Positions 1 to 8,569 of a stretch of 64,000 bases of DNA are shown one piece after another; the stretch's first letter is position 1; each line of letters opens with the position of its first letter. A program made the translations under genes and the position numbers. This stretch comes from an uncultured Bacteroidota bacterium (GTDB lineage: Bacteria; Bacteroidota; Bacteroidia; 2-12-FULL-35-15): the NCBI GenBank assembly GCA_903847205.1, contig CAINDA010000008.1:1-64000 (forward strand), in the 5' to 3' direction. The notes under the pieces were generated by a model, which had not been told where the DNA came from, made no database searches, and saw nothing but the letters and a program-made list of their open reading frames with translations.

Positions 1-280
1 CTGTACCTAATACCGGTACTGCCGGTAAGGCACCCAAAGACTGCTGCGCAACAGCATGTTTAACAAGGTTTTTATACTGTACTATTGTATGCATATACTG
101 GGTGAAACTTTCCTGCATATTTACAACGTACTGAAAATAGACTGCATCCTTGTGCATGCCTGTAACTTCGTCAGGAGTTATGCCGGCAGCAGCGGCAACG
201 CTTCCTAAATTAGTATCGAAGTTATTAGTCCAAATTACCAAAGCGGGATCGCCGCTTGGCTGAAATCCATGATTATTCAT
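1..280 (-). CDS. Uncharacterised Bacteroidota protein, N-terminal part (cut by window edge)
   Basis: The gene starts at the ATG complementary to 278-280 and stays open to base 1, giving about 93 residues; the C-terminal part lies outside the window. The N-terminus begins NNHGFQPSGDPALVIW and continues with a helical stretch containing TPDEV, then a basic segment (YKNLVKH) and ALPAVPVLG. From memory this matches a family of roughly 200-250 residue Bacteroidota proteins starting F-P-S-x-D-A-D-F/L. They have helical N-terminal halves and a C-terminal fibronectin-like end. The complete gene at 51181-51942 looks like a relative. No signal peptide is visible and I know of no function. Upstream lie a 9-bp stem-loop, a 39-bp palindrome and a 21-bp tandem array. 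Confidence 0.75.
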   Translation of the reverse strand, partial: MNNHGFQPSGDPALVIWTNNFDTNLGSVAAAAGITPDEVTGMHKDAVYFQYVVNMQESFTQYMHTIVQYKNLVKHAVAQQSLGALPAVPVLGT

Positions 281-359
281 GATTTAATATTTTAAAATGA
301 AATTATTTTTTTGGAGCATCCTTTTTCGGGACGACTGAAAGAATGCATTGTAAAAAGCC

Positions 360-392
360 TGTGCCTTTTTTGCCTATTAGTTTAAAGGCACA
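360..392. promoter_or_regulatory. Perfect 9-bp inverted repeat upstream of the gene at 1-280
   Basis: TGTGCCTTT (360-368) pairs perfectly with AAAGGCACA (384-392) around a 15-base loop. It lies 80-112 bp upstream of the minus-strand start at 280, so it would sit in the leader or promoter of that gene. It could be an operator or an mRNA stem-loop; the sequence does not decide which. Confidence 0.4.
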
Positions 393-625
393 ATGGTAAG
401 GGTTTTAAGGGTGTTATCATATTCCGCAATGTTTTTAAATTGTTTAAATAAAAACTCAATATCGCGATTTCCTTATTAAAACGAGGGTATTAAAAAAATA
501 GTATATCTTTTTGAAAAATTAAGTTTTTTTAACAAATCAATTTTTTTTATTTTTCTTATTTAGTTTTCTCTTCATTCATAAAACACCTTTGTTTTAAATA
601 CTTTCAGGCCATTTCTAAAATATTG

Positions 626-664
626 CATCAATTAAAAAAAAATAATATTTTTTTTTAATTGATG
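626..664. other. 39-bp perfect AT-rich palindrome
   Basis: Bases 626-644 are the exact reverse complement of 646-664, with a single central base. The outer part reads CATCAATTA and the inner part is a run of A facing a run of T. It lies between the divergent genes at 280 (minus) and 1474 (plus), and between the first of these and the 21-bp array. It could act as a factor-independent terminator in either direction (stem plus T tract on both strands) or as a cruciform-forming boundary. No coding frame explains it. Confidence 0.7.
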
Positions 665-758
665 GGAAATAAGAAAAGTCAGATGAATAATTTTTTGGAA
701 TTTATTCTTTCCTTTTTGCTTTAAAGAAAATTTATTGAATTTTTATTCCTGCTTAGGT

Positions 759-1262
759 CGTTATTGGGTTTCCTTTTTGCATTGGGGATCCCCCTTTTTG
801 AATTGGGGATTCCCCCGATTACGGCGGGGACTCCCCCTGTTGCGTTGGGGGGCTCCCCAGTTGCGTCGGGGACTCCCCCTATTGAGTTGGGGGCTCCCCC
901 TGTTGAGTTGGGGACTCCCCTTTTTGCATTGGGGGCCTCCCCAGTTGTATTGGGGGCTTCCCCAGTTGTATTGGGGGCTTCCCCAATTGCGGCGGGGACA
1001 CCCACAATTGAGTTGGGGGCTCCCCCTGTTGCGTTGGGGGCTTTCCTTTTTGAATTGGGGTCTTCCCCAATTGCAGCGGGGATTCCCCCTATTGCGTTGG
1101 GGGCTCCACTTTTTGAATTGGGGGCTCCACTAATTGCGTAAGAGATTTCCCATTTTGAATTTGGGACTCCCCTTATTGCGCTCGGGCTTCACCTTTTTGA
1201 ATTGGGGACTCCCCATATTATTACGGGGCTCCCCTTAAATTATTTTATTCCCCCTCTGATTA
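759..1262. repeat. Array 1: about 24 tandem 21-bp units with a GGGGRCTCCCC core
   Basis: The units follow each other without spacers every 21 bp, from 759-779 to 1242-1262; the first, nineteenth and last are degenerate. Most contain GGGG-RCT-CCCC, which can fold on itself as a 4-bp stem with a 3-base loop, followed by a variable trinucleotide and TTG. Variation concentrates at unit positions 1-3 and 16-18, while the core is kept. The array is open in several frames on both strands, but this follows from a period divisible by three and no stop in the unit. No start, ribosome site or family match supports translation. It lies upstream of the gene at 1-280; a second 21-bp array lies upstream of its relative at 51181-51942. 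Confidence 0.9.
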
Positions 1263-1344
1263 GAGAGCATTTAAAAATTAGTACGTCAATATACCGTCAA
1301 GTCCTATTCTTTAGGCATATTTTTGTATAAAAATCCCCCAATCA

Positions 1345-1356
1345 CCCCCCCCCCCC
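1345..1356. repeat. Poly-C tract (12 C) upstream of adhesin-like gene
   Basis: There are twelve consecutive C residues, preceded by a C5 run at 1335-1339. The tract lies about 22 bp upstream of the -33-like element proposed for the gene at 1474. Homopolymers at this position are a known substrate for slipped-strand promoter variation, and are also a frequent place for sequencing length errors. Confidence 0.8.
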
Positions 1357-1377
1357 AATAAAAAATATCGATAAAAG

Positions 1378-1409
1378 TTGTTTGCTAACCGAAAATTCTA
1401 TTAAGTTTG
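1378..1409 (+). promoter_or_regulatory. Bacteroidota-type promoter for the gene at 1474
   Basis: The -7 element TAAGTTTG at 1402-1409 fits the Bacteroidota consensus TAnnTTTG. A -33-like TTG lies at 1378-1380 (spacing 21), overlapping a TTTG at 1381-1384. A transcript starting near 1416 would have a leader of about 58 bases. Confidence 0.5.
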
Positions 1410-1473
1410 CCAAAAATTACAGGTCACTATAAATTAAAACAAGTTTTCTTTTCTAAACATAAAATTAAATTGC

Positions 1474-2823
1474 ATGAAAAAAATTAACATTTCATTATTA
1501 ACTGTAACGAGTTTTTTATTTGTTACATGTGCTTCAGAAGCTCAAACGGTAACGGGCAGCGGAACATACCAATATATACCTAGATGGAATACCAGCCCAA
1601 GTGGAAGTACCTTAACAACTTCTTCCATATTTGATAATGGCAGTGTTGTTAATGTTGTAGGAACAACTGGCCTTACCTGGGGACAAGGTACTACCGGCTT
1701 AACAACAATAGGAACAAATGTAACCGGCGGTTCGTTATATGTGAATACGCCCGGTCAAACAGCTTGGTCTTCAGGATTAGGTATTGATGGCACTTATTCT
1801 GTACCATCAACTACGGTTAATATTAAAGCATATGGAACCAAATATTCTGGTTACGGCTCAAATTTAACATTCTCCACCACAAACGCAACGGTATTATCTG
1901 AAGCAATGAGAATAGATAAAACTGGTAACGTTGGTATTGGAACTACAACACTCCTTGCAAAGTTGCATGTATATAATGGCAATGTTTTATTCAACGGAAC
2001 AACGGGAGCTATTCCTACAACAGGCTCTGGTACAAGAATGATGTGGTATCCTGCTAAAGCTGCCTTTAGGGCAGGGGCTGTAACCGGAACTGCATGGGAT
2101 GATGCAAACATTGGAACATCATCAGTTGCTTTTGGTACAGATACAAAAGCCTATGGCGCGTATTCTACAGCCTTTGGAGGCGGGACAACCGCTACGGGTA
2201 ATACTTCTATGGCTGCGGGGGCATATACAAATGCTACTGGTGCGACTTCTTTTGCCGAAGGACTTTATTCAACGGCTTCTGGAGACTATTCAACTGCTTT
2301 TGGCACTTATACAACAGCGCAGCCTTACGGCTCATTCGTTGTTGGCCAATATAATGTTATTTCGGGAACTACAAGTAGCTGGGTTGCAGCAGACCCTTTG
2401 TTTGTAGTTGGTAATGGCTCAAGTTCATCTGTAACATCTAATGCAATAACTGTATTAAAAAACGGAAAAACCTTAATCGGCAACCCTGCATTAACAAGCT
2501 TTGCAGGCACTCCCGATGGCTATTTACTTTTTGTACAGACAGGAATATTAACGGAAAAAGTAAAAGTAGCAGTATGTACTACAAGCAATTGGTCAGATTA
2601 TGTTTTTGATAAAAAATATAAATTAAAAAGTATTGAAGAATTAGAATCATTTGTAAATATCAACAAACATTTGCCCAACGTTCCTTCTGCCGAAGAAGTA
2701 GTAAAAGACGGTATTGATATGGCAACTATGGATGCTAAATTATTAGAAAAAATTGAAGAGTTATCATTATATATAATTCAACAAAACAAACGTATTGAAG
2801 TATTGGAAAAAAAGAACCAATAG
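1474..2823 (+). CDS. Secreted YadA-head-like repeat protein with C-terminal coiled coil
   Basis: A 449-residue protein with a Sec signal peptide ending near residue 23 (SEAQ). Residues about 215-290 contain head-type repeats of the trimeric autotransporter/YadA class (SVAFGTDTKAYGAYSTAFGG, then further A-x-G-x-x-T-x-A-x-G steps), which form a left-handed beta-roll. The C-terminus (about 375-449) has the K-L-K-S-I-E-E-L-E, N-K-H-L-P-N-V-P-S and M-D-A-K-L-L-E-K-I-E-E-L signatures typical of Bacteroidota tail-fibre-like secreted proteins and ends in a coiled coil. No membrane anchor or T9SS domain is visible, so surface attachment is unclear. It is the first gene of a three-gene plus-strand group. 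A trimeric surface adhesin or fibre is likely; the ligand is unknown. Confidence 0.75.
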   Translation: MKKINISLLTVTSFLFVTCASEAQTVTGSGTYQYIPRWNTSPSGSTLTTSSIFDNGSVVNVVGTTGLTWGQGTTGLTTIGTNVTGGSLYVNTPGQTAWSSGLGIDGTYSVPSTTVNIKAYGTKYSGYGSNLTFSTTNATVLSEAMRIDKTGNVGIGTTTLLAKLHVYNGNVLFNGTTGAIPTTGSGTRMMWYPAKAAFRAGAVTGTAWDDANIGTSSVAFGTDTKAYGAYSTAFGGGTTATGNTSMAAGAYTNATGATSFAEGLYSTASGDYSTAFGTYTTAQPYGSFVVGQYNVISGTTSSWVAADPLFVVGNGSSSSVTSNAITVLKNGKTLIGNPALTSFAGTPDGYLLFVQTGILTEKVKVAVCTTSNWSDYVFDKKYKLKSIEELESFVNINKHLPNVPSAEEVVKDGIDMATMDAKLLEKIEELSLYIIQQNKRIEVLEKKNQ

Positions 2824-2845
2824 TTTTCAAAATCGGTTTTGAAAA
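2824..2845 (+). terminator. AT-rich hairpin directly after the stop codon
   Basis: TTTTCAAAA (2824-2832) and TTTTGAAAA (2837-2845) form a perfect 9-bp stem with loop TCGG, starting right after the TAG of the preceding gene. The T tract is poor, so it may attenuate rather than stop transcription into the next gene. Confidence 0.45.
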
Positions 2846-2864
2846 AATTCAATAATTTAACGAA

Positions 2865-3572
2865 ATGAAAAAATTCAAATCAATAATATTCATAGCAGTG
2901 ATTGCAGTGTTTATTACAGCATGTCAAAAGCAGCCTGAGGCATCTTTCACTACTAATTTAAGTGAATATATTGCAGGAGACATAGCACATCTGACTAATA
3001 CGACAATTGATGGGTATTCTTATATATGGACAATGCCTGATAGAACAACAGCAATTTCAAGCAATGCTGATTATCAGATTAATTCCAGCATAGGCTTTGC
3101 AACATTGACATTTAAATTAGATGCATTCTCAAAAAACGGCAAAAAAACATCCTCTGTTTCAAAATCTGTTGCAGTTATACCGGCCTCAATATTTTCCGTT
3201 GATAGTTGTTCCACTTGTATCCGTTACCCTTTCTCAATTTCTTCAGGAATGGTTGGTAGTAATTGGGTAATACAGGCTAGCATAGACCGCTTTGACGGTA
3301 TGTATCATGTTCTGAATTATGTGCAAATTTATTTTGCCGGCACAACAGCTCCTTTAGCTGGAACCTATTTAATAGAACCTAATTATGCTTCATTAACAGC
3401 AAATCAGGCTTATATTATAATGGATCTTAATACGGTAGAGATTCATCCTATTTATACTTCATTGTCTGGGCAGCTTGAGGTAACAATTACTAATGGGAAA
3501 ACACATGTTGTATTTAATCATGTAACTGCAACTGGCCCTTCTAAAATTTCTGGTGACATAACTTGTCATTAA
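2865..3572 (+). CDS. PKD-like lipoprotein, function unknown
   Basis: A 235-residue protein. A basic start, a hydrophobic segment and the lipobox ITAC (Cys at about residue 20) indicate an SPII-processed lipoprotein. Residues about 28-105 resemble a PKD domain (aromatic YSYIWTMPD, then F-x-L-D-A-F). The rest is beta-rich and unassigned, with three cysteines in a DSCSTC motif and near the C-terminus (DITCH). It lies 41 bp after the adhesin-like gene and 24 bp before the T9SS cargo gene, so co-transcription is likely. A surface or periplasmic binding role is inferred only from the domain. Confidence 0.7.
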   Translation: MKKFKSIIFIAVIAVFITACQKQPEASFTTNLSEYIAGDIAHLTNTTIDGYSYIWTMPDRTTAISSNADYQINSSIGFATLTFKLDAFSKNGKKTSSVSKSVAVIPASIFSVDSCSTCIRYPFSISSGMVGSNWVIQASIDRFDGMYHVLNYVQIYFAGTTAPLAGTYLIEPNYASLTANQAYIIMDLNTVEIHPIYTSLSGQLEVTITNGKTHVVFNHVTATGPSKISGDITCH

Positions 3573-3596
3573 ATTCCATACTAAAAAAATAATAAA

Positions 3597-5591
3597 ATGA
3601 GAACAATTATTAAAAGTATTATCCTTTTATTCAGCACAATTAATTGCGGTTTTGCACAAATTCAAGATGGATACACCGATAAAACCTCGTATCGTTATGG
3701 GGACACAGTCACTTTTTATTTGAATGCTACTTATCCAGGCACTTACGATATTAATATTTATGATATAAATGATCAACATGTCGGGACTATTAATTCAGTA
3801 AATTTAATATTTAACAGCTCAACAAATAACCAATATTGGGCGAATGGTTTAGGCTATAGCCCCACTCTAAGATGGCCAGTACCAAACTGGGCTAGCGGAA
3901 GATATTTGCTTCATACCTCAAATGGGGAATTTCCTATTCCTATTATTATCAAGGGAAGCAAGACAGTAACACAAGGTATTGTGATTGTTATCCCTACTAA
4001 TACTGATGAAGCATATAACACTGACGGTGATGTAAATGGACCGTTTGGGGCGCACAGTTTTTATGATACTGATCCGAATACAGGTAAAACCTATCCTATT
4101 TTAAATTTTCTCAGACCGATGCAAAGTCATCAACATGATTTTTATGATGGGTTTTTGAAATGGTTTATTAATGCAGGCTATACTAATGTAAATGTTAATA
4201 TAATTTCGGATGCAGACATGGATGATTATTCTGAAATTACAAATGCAAAATTGTTAATTGTTATTGGGCATAGTGAATATTGGTCTCGGCTGGCCAGGCA
4301 TAATTTCGATAAATTTGTTGATAACGGCAGTAATGCTATTATATTAAGTGGTAATACTATGTGTTGGCAGGTTCGTTATAATGGCACGCAAATAGAATGC
4401 TATAAAGAGCTCCAGACTGACCCTGATTGTGATTCTCTTCAGCAGACTAGTTATGCCTGGGCTCCCGCACCGCATTATTCTACTCTTAGCAGCATAGGTG
4501 CCGATTCTCATTTTGGTGTTTTTGGTAATTATGGAGGCTGCTTTGGAGGATTTAACGGACATAAAATCATTTCAGCTGGTTCGCCTATATTAGGAGGTTT
4601 ATATAGTAATGGTCAAATTCTTAGTTTTCCAACAGGCGAATTTGATGAAACTCTTATAAGTAATGCCGATTCAACCGATGGACATATAACTAATAATGGA
4701 GGAGTTCCAATTCTAGATTTAAATGCATTAGGATTTTATCGTGCAGAATTAATTGGATATGATCAATCTAATCATTATTATCTTAATGCCTATTCGGGCA
4801 CTGGCGCCATGAGATATGCTCCTTTTATGGCATTTCAAAAAACCAGCACTTCGGGTAAAATTATGACTGTGAGTTCTAACAGCTGGTGTAGAGATCAGTG
4901 TATGATGGGTAGTCCCTCTACAATTAATACTTATGTTGAGGGTGTCAGCGATTGTAGTTCAACTGTTCCGCCTACCCAGATGACTGTGGCTACTGCCAAT
5001 ATCCAGCAAATTACTAAAAACATGATAGATTTAATTTTGAATGGCAGTTCTGTTTTTTCATCCCTTGCTCCTGAACCTTATTCATTTACTATGAAGCCCG
5101 CACCTACTACCGTTAGTTACAGTGCATGCATTACAAATGGGTCTATTAGTATTCTCCCGGGCGGCGTTTACGTTAACAGTGGTACATATATGGACAGTGA
5201 TTATGGTTTTAAAGTTGACAGGTTCGATGGAGCCTTTGAAGCCCAAATTATAGACTGTACCACTTTAGGATGCACTCACACAACCCGAATGGCATCAGCC
5301 GAAAGCATTCCTTCAACTCCAATCGTTGAAAACAGTTCTGTAAATTCAATTCAAATTTTTCCAAATCCGAACAGCGGTAATTTCAAAATTACAGTTACTA
5401 AAAATAACGAAGCAGTAGTTGTAAAAGAAATAAGAGTGATAGATATGATGGGCAAAATAATTTGGGAAAACAAAACCCCTTCAGGTAATGTATTTGAAGT
5501 TGATATTTCAAATTACTCTCAGGGAATATATTATGTACGCTCCATCAATGAATCAGGAGATATAGAAATGAAAAAACTGCTGAAACAATGA
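3597..5591 (+). CDS. T9SS-secreted protein with N,N-dimethylformamidase beta-like domain
   Basis: A 664-residue protein with a signal peptide ending near FAQ (residue 20). Residues about 25-125 form a beta-sandwich-like part. Residues about 125-480 resemble the N,N-dimethylformamidase beta-subunit C-terminal domain (large): T-D-E-A-Y-N, F-L-R-P-M-Q, H-D-F-Y-D-G-F-L-K-W, IGHSEYWS and LSGNTMCWQVRY, a glutamine-amidotransferase-like fold. The last 80 residues are a type A T9SS sorting domain (IFPNPNSGNFKI, then D-I-S-N-Y-S-Q-G-I-Y-Y-V). The enzyme is therefore probably exported across the outer membrane. The real substrate is unknown, because most relatives of this domain are not characterised formamidases. 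It is the last gene of the group before a strong terminator. Confidence 0.75.
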   Translation: MRTIIKSIILLFSTINCGFAQIQDGYTDKTSYRYGDTVTFYLNATYPGTYDINIYDINDQHVGTINSVNLIFNSSTNNQYWANGLGYSPTLRWPVPNWASGRYLLHTSNGEFPIPIIIKGSKTVTQGIVIVIPTNTDEAYNTDGDVNGPFGAHSFYDTDPNTGKTYPILNFLRPMQSHQHDFYDGFLKWFINAGYTNVNVNIISDADMDDYSEITNAKLLIVIGHSEYWSRLARHNFDKFVDNGSNAIILSGNTMCWQVRYNGTQIECYKELQTDPDCDSLQQTSYAWAPAPHYSTLSSIGADSHFGVFGNYGGCFGGFNGHKIISAGSPILGGLYSNGQILSFPTGEFDETLISNADSTDGHITNNGGVPILDLNALGFYRAELIGYDQSNHYYLNAYSGTGAMRYAPFMAFQKTSTSGKIMTVSSNSWCRDQCMMGSPSTINTYVEGVSDCSSTVPPTQMTVATANIQQITKNMIDLILNGSSVFSSLAPEPYSFTMKPAPTTVSYSACITNGSISILPGGVYVNSGTYMDSDYGFKVDRFDGAFEAQIIDCTTLGCTHTTRMASAESIPSTPIVENSSVNSIQIFPNPNSGNFKITVTKNNEAVVVKEIRVIDMMGKIIWENKTPSGNVFEVDISNYSQGIYYVRSINESGDIEMKKLLKQ

Positions 5592-5630
5592 AGTTGTAAT
5601 ATTTATAAAAAGCTTTATATCATTTAAACA

Positions 5631-5665
5631 AAAAACGTCCGGCAAAATTGCCGGACGTTTTTCTT
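5631..5665. terminator. Bidirectional Rho-independent terminator
   Basis: ACGTCCGGCAA pairs with its complement TTGCCGGACGT around a short loop and is flanked by A5 on the left and T5 on the right. It sits between the convergent genes ending at 5591 (plus) and 5684 (minus) and can serve both. Confidence 0.9.
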
Positions 5666-5683
5666 TTAAAATATTATCCTCAA

Positions 5684-7003
5684 CTACTCAAACAAAATCT
5701 TCTTGCTGTACAGCTTCCCTTTCGCAGTAACATTCATAAAATAAATACCATTTGGTAAATTATCTCTTGTAAGTATGTATTGCTCTGCTTTTATTTTAAT
5801 AATGTTTTTTACTTTGCGTCCTATGGCATCATATAAGTCAATGCTAACATCATTGCCTTTAAATGCTGCTAAATCAACTGTTACTTCATTGTATGCAGGG
5901 TTAGGAAACACATTGATAACAGCATCAGCCGCAGTTAATTCATTTATTCCGGTTAATGGGAAAGATGTGTAACTGCAGTCAAGTGGAACACCGCAGGTAA
6001 AATGTTCTAAGAAATTCCGCATCATCACAAGTGTTGTATCGTAAATTTGTATGTTGGCAGTTTCTGGCACATGAGTACTTCCAGCATAACTCTTCCAGCA
6101 ATTAATAATGCCTACACTGTTTGCTCTTTCAATAACAACATGATCGCCGTCGATATACTGAATTGAATAGAACCCTCCTACAGAAATTATTTTTCTGCCA
6201 TAAGGCACGGTACCGTCGCCGACTGAATGCGTTGCCATCATGGGAGTATCTCCATTATGCATCCATGCCGTATCAGATATGGCACCCGAAAGGCTGATAA
6301 TTGCTTTAACTTTTGAAGAGTAACCGGGGTTGCCGCTTAATCCTTCAACACCTCCATGCATACCCAGCTGCCCTCTTTTCCAGCCTACAGTAGTACCTGT
6401 AGTATCAATATAGGTTGGGATTTTGTTTAATTGATCCATGTAAGCAAGGTGTATTGCAGTAATAGCACCGGCAGAAGCACCGCAGAAATAAATATTGTTG
6501 GTATCTATTTTATAAGTATTGCCGCCCACAGCTGCATTTTTACGAAAAAAACGAACAGCTGCGCGGGCATCATGAACAGCGCGCATAACAGCCGCTCCGG
6601 CAGTATTAGAATCCGGACCAGGAACAGGCAGTCCAGTCATACCCAGCCTGTAACTTATCGTGGCTGTTACATAACCCATTTTAGAAAAATCCTTGCATAA
6701 CTGCGCCATCTGATTTTTAGTTCCGCCTACAAAACTGCCGCCATGGCAGAAAATTATTAAAGCACGTGAAGCATCAGTATCTCCATGAGGCTGGTAAACA
6801 TCCAGCTTTAAGGTATCTGGGTTATTTGCACTACCCGGCTGGCCGCTGAAATTTATATTATACCCGTATTTAATATCCATCAACGAATCGGGTGTTTGAG
6901 AAAAAATAAAATCGTGGTAGCGGCTGCCTGTGCATTGAGCACTCATCTGTACAGCGGAAGCTAATAAAAGACTTCCGGTAATTAGTGTGTAAAGTTTTTT
7001 CAT
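5684..7003 (-). CDS. Secreted carboxylesterase-like alpha/beta hydrolase with T9SS sorting domain
   Basis: I start the gene at the ATG complementary to 7001-7003, because it is followed at once by a clean signal peptide (MKKLYTLITGS to SAQ); the open frame runs 39 codons further upstream without one. The product has 439 residues. Motifs of the carboxylesterase/BD-FAE type are present: FCHGGSFVGG (oxyanion loop), GASAG with the nucleophile Ser, an Asp in VGDGTVPYG and a His in GSTHVPE. The C-terminal 85 residues form a T9SS type A sorting domain (VFPNPAYNEVTVD, then LPNGIYFMNV). It is probably an exported esterase; the substrate is not evident. Confidence 0.8.
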   Translation of the reverse strand: MKKLYTLITGSLLLASAVQMSAQCTGSRYHDFIFSQTPDSLMDIKYGYNINFSGQPGSANNPDTLKLDVYQPHGDTDASRALIIFCHGGSFVGGTKNQMAQLCKDFSKMGYVTATISYRLGMTGLPVPGPDSNTAGAAVMRAVHDARAAVRFFRKNAAVGGNTYKIDTNNIYFCGASAGAITAIHLAYMDQLNKIPTYIDTTGTTVGWKRGQLGMHGGVEGLSGNPGYSSKVKAIISLSGAISDTAWMHNGDTPMMATHSVGDGTVPYGRKIISVGGFYSIQYIDGDHVVIERANSVGIINCWKSYAGSTHVPETANIQIYDTTLVMMRNFLEHFTCGVPLDCSYTSFPLTGINELTAADAVINVFPNPAYNEVTVDLAAFKGNDVSIDLYDAIGRKVKNIIKIKAEQYILTRDNLPNGIYFMNVTAKGKLYSKKILFE

Positions 7004-7158
7004 GTGTTTTTTAATTATTTTTTTGCTGAAGGTAATAAAACTTTTATAAAAAACAAAAGGGAGATGAAAAAATAAGAACCGATTGGCTTTAAAAGGAAAG
7101 ATGATTAAAATAAGAGCCATTAAATTGTATAATAAAACATTGCTATACCGCTAGCACA

Positions 7159-7225
7159 GTCTTCGACAGGCTCAGACTGACCACGTGTGTTGTCATATTG
7201 AGTTTGTCGAAATATGTGCGACGGC
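7159..7225. repeat. Dispersed palindromic (REP-like) element
   Basis: CTTCGACAGGCTCAGACTGA is followed by an imperfect inverted copy containing GAGTTTGTCGAAATATG. The same words recur at 16792-16890. Such CTTCGACAAGCTCAG / GAGCCTGTCGAA elements are widespread between genes in Bacteroidota. This one lies between two minus-strand genes. Confidence 0.75.
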
Positions 7226-7290
7226 TTCGGAATTGCAAGCTCCAAATTATAATCGAAAGGGAGGGTTTACCTTGCATTTTTTATCTGCTC

Positions 7291-8514
7291 TCAAGCCTTA
7301 TGAATGCCAATTTCACGTGCAATATATATTAATGCTGCTCCGGTAAACATCCATATACCGGCTCCCAGCAGCAGCCATGGAAATAAATCGCTTGTTTGAA
7401 TAAATAAAACACCTACACCCTGTGTCCACAGCAGGGCTTCGTTAATCATTACACCTGAGGCAAATACTATGAGGGCAATCCTTGTTATTTTTTTTCCGGT
7501 GTTCAGCAATCCTGTCTGTGCAATATAGGCCAGTATAAAAAGGCTTACAAAACAAAGAAACACTAAGTGCAAAAATGCCATTACAATGGTGCGGTCGCCA
7601 TAAACCATGTTGCCTAAAAAATCAATGATGGTGAAACTCTGTAAAAACATTTTTATCATAAAAGATCCAAGAGATACAATTGCGATAAATCTGAGAAGCG
7701 GAGTAACATTTTCATCGGCTTTTATCATACACCGCAGCACCGGAACAAAAAATCCTAAACAGGTTAACATTAGAATACTGCCAATAATTGCGATGATATT
7801 AAAAAGCACATTGGGGTTATGCCAATGGTAGGAGAGAAACAAAGAAGGCAGAATTGAAATAACCAAAATCACTGCAAAGCGATGAACAGTTTGTTTTGCT
7901 TCATCAGATAATTTTGTTTCAAGTTTATGAAATAGAAGTGCAAAAACTGCAAGCGTAAAAAAGCCATTGTACTGCAGATGCAGATAAGAAAATAATGCAT
8001 CGCGGTATAATACGGCATTTAATGATTTGGATGCGAACAGATAGGCCAGTGTAATAGAACCGCCGGAAGATAAAACAAGACAAACTATTGCGGAGGCTGA
8101 AAGAAGAAATGTTGTTTTGCTGACCCCAGCCTTGCGGAGATCAATTAAAAAAGCAATGAAAAAAATGTAAGTTATAAAAATAAAAAAGAAGGAAATGTAA
8201 GATGAAAGTGAAACAAAGACTGCAAACGGCAGTGTTAACAGCAATCCCCAGGTGCTTGCAAAAATGCCCCAGAAAATAATCTGGTAAGCGCGGTGCGTTT
8301 TTTGGTGTTCCGTTAAAAACGCATTTACCATCAGCACCATTAGAGCAAGCGTAACCCATCCGCCGAAAGCAAAATGAGAATGCGCCGTTAATAAATGATT
8401 GTAATCAATGGAGGGCAGTTCGAAAAGCGCTTTGCTTCTCAAAATTACACCCAGTATAGTTACTACGCATAAATTGAGAAGCGATAAGCTTATCCAAAAA
8501 TTTTTAGTCTTCAC
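7291..8514 (-). CDS. Polytopic membrane protein, haem-copper oxidase subunit I-like
   Basis: A 407-residue protein with about twelve hydrophobic segments. The start codon is GTG (complement of 8512-8514); no ATG in frame gives a better N-terminus. Conserved-looking histidines occur in LTAHSHFAFGGW (residues about 45) and YLHLQYNGFF, at positions reminiscent of haem-ligand histidines in CcoN/NorB-type subunits, but the protein lacks the full set of copper and haem ligands expected of an active oxidase. It ends a minus-strand run of three c-type cytochromes and an outer-membrane barrel, so a role in membrane electron transfer is plausible. It could also be an NnrS-like haem/copper membrane protein. 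Confidence 0.6.
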   Translation of the reverse strand: MKTKNFWISLSLLNLCVVTILGVILRSKALFELPSIDYNHLLTAHSHFAFGGWVTLALMVLMVNAFLTEHQKTHRAYQIIFWGIFASTWGLLLTLPFAVFVSLSSYISFFFIFITYIFFIAFLIDLRKAGVSKTTFLLSASAIVCLVLSSGGSITLAYLFASKSLNAVLYRDALFSYLHLQYNGFFTLAVFALLFHKLETKLSDEAKQTVHRFAVILVISILPSLFLSYHWHNPNVLFNIIAIIGSILMLTCLGFFVPVLRCMIKADENVTPLLRFIAIVSLGSFMIKMFLQSFTIIDFLGNMVYGDRTIVMAFLHLVFLCFVSLFILAYIAQTGLLNTGKKITRIALIVFASGVMINEALLWTQGVGVLFIQTSDLFPWLLLGAGIWMFTGAALIYIAREIGIHKA

Positions 8515-8569
8515 CTGAACAGGATTTGTTAATGTGTAAATTTGATAATAAATGATACTTTAATTGCTG

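Noticed and set aside
735-1141. Overlapping open frames in both directions across array 1, coding for heptapeptide repeats
   Set aside because: A period of 21 is a multiple of three and the unit lacks stops, so several frames stay open automatically. No ribosome site, signal or family similarity supports any of them.
759-1262. CRISPR array
   Set aside because: Units are contiguous without spacers and no cas gene is present.
7004-7120. Longer N-terminus for the T9SS hydrolase
   Set aside because: The extra 39 residues precede a complete signal peptide that starts at the internal ATG.
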